A stretch of 5,937 bases of DNA from Methanospirillum sp. Lineage in GTDB: Archaea; Halobacteriota; Methanomicrobia; Methanomicrobiales; Methanospirillaceae. The stretch is from positions 1 to 5,937 of the forward strand of contig JAQVIE010000088.1 of the NCBI GenBank assembly GCA_028695895.1. Reading direction: 5' to 3'. This document shows, piece after piece, positions 4,269-5,937 of the stretch (the first letter of the stretch is position 1; each line of letters starts with the position of its first letter). Under the pieces are notes generated by a model. It searched no databases. It worked only from the letters and a program-made list of their open reading frames with translations, and had not been told where the DNA came from. Both the position numbers and the translations under genes were made by a program.

Positions 4269-5937
4269 TTATACATGTCTTACAAATTTGTTACAGTCAC
4301 GAACCCTGATATCATTCAGATAATGAATTGCGGTCTCATTCTTTGGATTTATCTTTGTCGCTTCCTTGAAGAATTTTTTTGCCTCGCAAAAATCTTTCAT
4401 CTGGTAAAGGGCAAATCCTTTTGCTGCAAATAAGTCATCAATGCATTCTTTTTCCATAATTTCAACTGGAATGTCCTTTACCAAATTTTCAACATCTGCC
4501 AGGACATCGTTTGCCCCTTTGTAATCACCAGCGTCAATAAAACTCTGTGCCTGTTCACAGATCTTCTCAATCATCTCAGAGCGTTCATTTTTCTCACGTT
4601 CTGGATGAATGGTCAGGGAAGGTACCTTTGCCAAATCTTTCTGGGGTGTTTTTGCTGCGTCTTTTTCCTTTTTCTGCTCATTTTTACTACCACCCTTTTG
4701 CGCGATATGACTGTAAATCCGTTCAATCTCTTTTGCATCGTCTTTATTGGTACAGGTCTCCTTTGCCTTGCTTAGTATTTCAAGTGCCTCTTCACCTTTG
4801 CCAATATTAAAAAGTGCAATGCTTTTTAGGAACAATGACCGGTAATCATCAGGTGACTGTATCAGCATCTCATCAAGACGAGTAATTGATTCAAAGTATT
4901 TTCCCTGCTTAATTAGTGCCTTTATCTTTTGATGGTTCCCTGATGGCGATGTGGCAACCTCTGTGATGACATTTTCAGGTTCAGGAGCCTTTGTTAAAGA
5001 GTCTTTTTCCAGTTCAGTCTCTTTTTTTGTTTCTTCTTCTGGTTGCACTTCAGCAATATTTTGTTTAAATGAGATGGTTGTTTCTTTCTTTTCAATGTCA
5101 GCTTCTGGTTTTACAAGGACTGTAACCGGGGTGAAAGATGCACTAATATCAGTTATATGATATGATCCCTTTTCTGCAGTGATATCGGGTGCAGGTTCAG
5201 CTATGATCTCCTGCTCATTAATGGCCATGGGGGCAGAGTCAGGTCTGCCAACTTCAGTCATTCCGCCTATTCCATCCTGAATACCCATCTGAATTTCCTG
5301 TGCCTCACTTGTCTGGGATGGAACCTGGGAGGTCTGAGACGAGGCATAGTTTAACCTGTAGGGATTTGGCGCCTGGGCTGATTTAGGAGGTGCAGACGAG
5401 AATGAAGGGGATGAAGTCGGGGGTTTTTGTCCTGTACCGGTTCCTTCGGGCTTAGGAGCTGGTGCCTGGTTTTTCTTTGATTCAGGGGAAAGAGCAGCCG
5501 CTTCACCCTCCACACCTGGTAAAGTTGGTGAAGAGTAAGTAGCAAGGTGATTAAGCATCTCCTGGTACCGCAGATTATCTATTTCCCCTTTAGCAAACCG
5601 CATGAAAAGTGCCGAAAGCGGAGGGCTGTAGGAGTGTGCAGGGATATCTCTCGTTAACACCCTGATCTTCTCCTCAAATTCTTCTGTCTCTATCAATCCT
5701 TCTGCATATCTTTGATGAACTATCCTGAGCGGAGCGCTCTGCTGATAGTTACTGATATCATTGAGCAGACGGGAGATTATCTCCTTGTACTGTTCTATTG
5801 ATATTTCCCCATTTGCATAGCGTTCAGATGCAATATTAAAAGAGGGCACCTGCTGAAATGAGACATTTTTTAAGAACCAGGAGTGAAATTCTTCATACTC
5901 TTTAGTCTCTATTTCTCCTCGTGCATACCGCACCTGA
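4269..5937 (-). CDS. SHOCT-repeat and TPR protein, 5' end outside the window
   Basis: The frame is open at the right edge (a Gln codon precedes the first visible Val codon, GTG at 5933, which is probably internal), so the protein is N-terminally incomplete; 555 residues are visible. Counting that Val as residue 1, residues 1-130 hold four SHOCT-like repeats with R-[YF]-A-x-G-x-I cores. Residues 134-330 are a low-complexity linker, first Pro/Ser/Ala/Gln-rich, then Glu/Lys-rich. Residues 333-398 form about two TPR units (KQGKYFESITRLDEML and a following unit); after a Lys/Glu stretch, 455-540 give further TPR-like helices, ending with a clear unit at 501-533 (GFALYQMKDFCEAKKFFKEA). All five cysteines (394, 459, 497, 516, 547) lie in the TPR half. 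No signal peptide or membrane segment is visible. SHOCT modules and TPRs mediate oligomerisation or protein binding, so a cytoplasmic scaffold is the best inference. A terminator separates it from gene 3. Confidence 0.8.
   Translation of the reverse strand, partial: QVRYARGEIETKEYEEFHSWFLKNVSFQQVPSFNIASERYANGEISIEQYKEIISRLLNDISNYQQSAPLRIVHQRYAEGLIETEEFEEKIRVLTRDIPAHSYSPPLSALFMRFAKGEIDNLRYQEMLNHLATYSSPTLPGVEGEAAALSPESKKNQAPAPKPEGTGTGQKPPTSSPSFSSAPPKSAQAPNPYRLNYASSQTSQVPSQTSEAQEIQMGIQDGIGGMTEVGRPDSAPMAINEQEIIAEPAPDITAEKGSYHITDISASFTPVTVLVKPEADIEKKETTISFKQNIAEVQPEEETKKETELEKDSLTKAPEPENVITEVATSPSGNHQKIKALIKQGKYFESITRLDEMLIQSPDDYRSLFLKSIALFNIGKGEEALEILSKAKETCTNKDDAKEIERIYSHIAQKGGSKNEQKKEKDAAKTPQKDLAKVPSLTIHPEREKNERSEMIEKICEQAQSFIDAGDYKGANDVLADVENLVKDIPVEIMEKECIDDLFAAKGFALYQMKDFCEAKKFFKEATKINPKNETAIHYLNDIRVRDCNKFVRHV
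4314..4937 (-). other. TPR-rich C-terminal region of the SHOCT/TPR protein
   Basis: Residues 333-398 and 455-540 each hold paired amphipathic helices with TPR spacing (Gly/Ala at the turn, a Tyr or Phe, and a Pro at the end of the unit, as in INPKN at 528-532). A Lys/Glu-rich spacer (413-452) divides them, so there are two short TPR blocks rather than one continuous superhelix. Confidence 0.65.
5544..5937 (-). repeat. Four tandem SHOCT-like repeats of 36-37 residues
   Basis: The Arg-aromatic pair starting each core falls at residues 2, 38, 75 and 112, giving periods of 36, 37 and 37 residues (108-111 bp). Cores are RYARGEIETKEYEE, RYANGEISIEQYKE, RYAEGLIETEEFEE and RFAKGEIDNLRYQE. This matches the SHOCT pattern of a short helix, Gly turn, Ile-Thr-like cap and Glu-rich second helix. 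Further copies may lie beyond the window edge. Confidence 0.75.

Noticed and set aside
5931..5933. GTG as the true start of the SHOCT/TPR gene
   Set aside because: It falls inside the first SHOCT core right after an in-frame Gln codon, with no room to see a ribosome binding site; the frame is most likely continuing from outside the window.

Overview
The window looks like chromosomal DNA of a methanogenic archaeon, most likely in the Methanomicrobiales (Methanospirillum-like); this is an inference. It rests on PKD-domain surface proteins with Thr-Pro linkers, a type IV pilin-like N-terminal domain, a SHOCT/TPR protein, TATA-box promoters and GGAGGT-type ribosome binding sites. No rRNA, tRNA, CRISPR array, mobile element or plus-strand gene is supported.

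All genes lie on the minus strand, so the biological order is right to left. First (4269-5937, 5' end outside the window) is a soluble protein with four SHOCT-like repeats, a long disordered Pro/Ser/Gln/Glu linker and C-terminal TPR helices. It ends at a hairpin plus T7 terminator. A TATA-box promoter then precedes gene 3 (2667-4118), a membrane-anchored protein with a very acidic cytoplasmic tail, a pilin-like beta domain, a Thr-Pro linker, one PKD domain and an unrecognised C-terminal domain. Gene 2 (1081-2583) is a diverged paralogue of gene 3 without the acidic tail and with two PKD domains. Gene 1 (40-1020) is a secreted protein with a LamG-like sandwich, anchored by a C-terminal membrane segment. 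The start of one more gene (1-40) overlaps the gene 1 stop codon.

Gaps within the gene 3-2-1-next series are 83 bp, 60 bp and a one-base overlap, so these genes probably form one transcription unit, with a possible internal promoter before gene 2. Three products in a row are predicted to be envelope-anchored and outward facing, which suggests a cell-surface assembly or binding cassette. The SHOCT/TPR protein could be a cytoplasmic partner, but a terminator separates it from the others. The most unusual items are the pair of pilin-like/PKD paralogues sharing an unrecognised C-terminal domain, the 63-residue tail that is half acidic, and the four tandem SHOCT-like repeats. No stretch over 300 bases lacks a gene.
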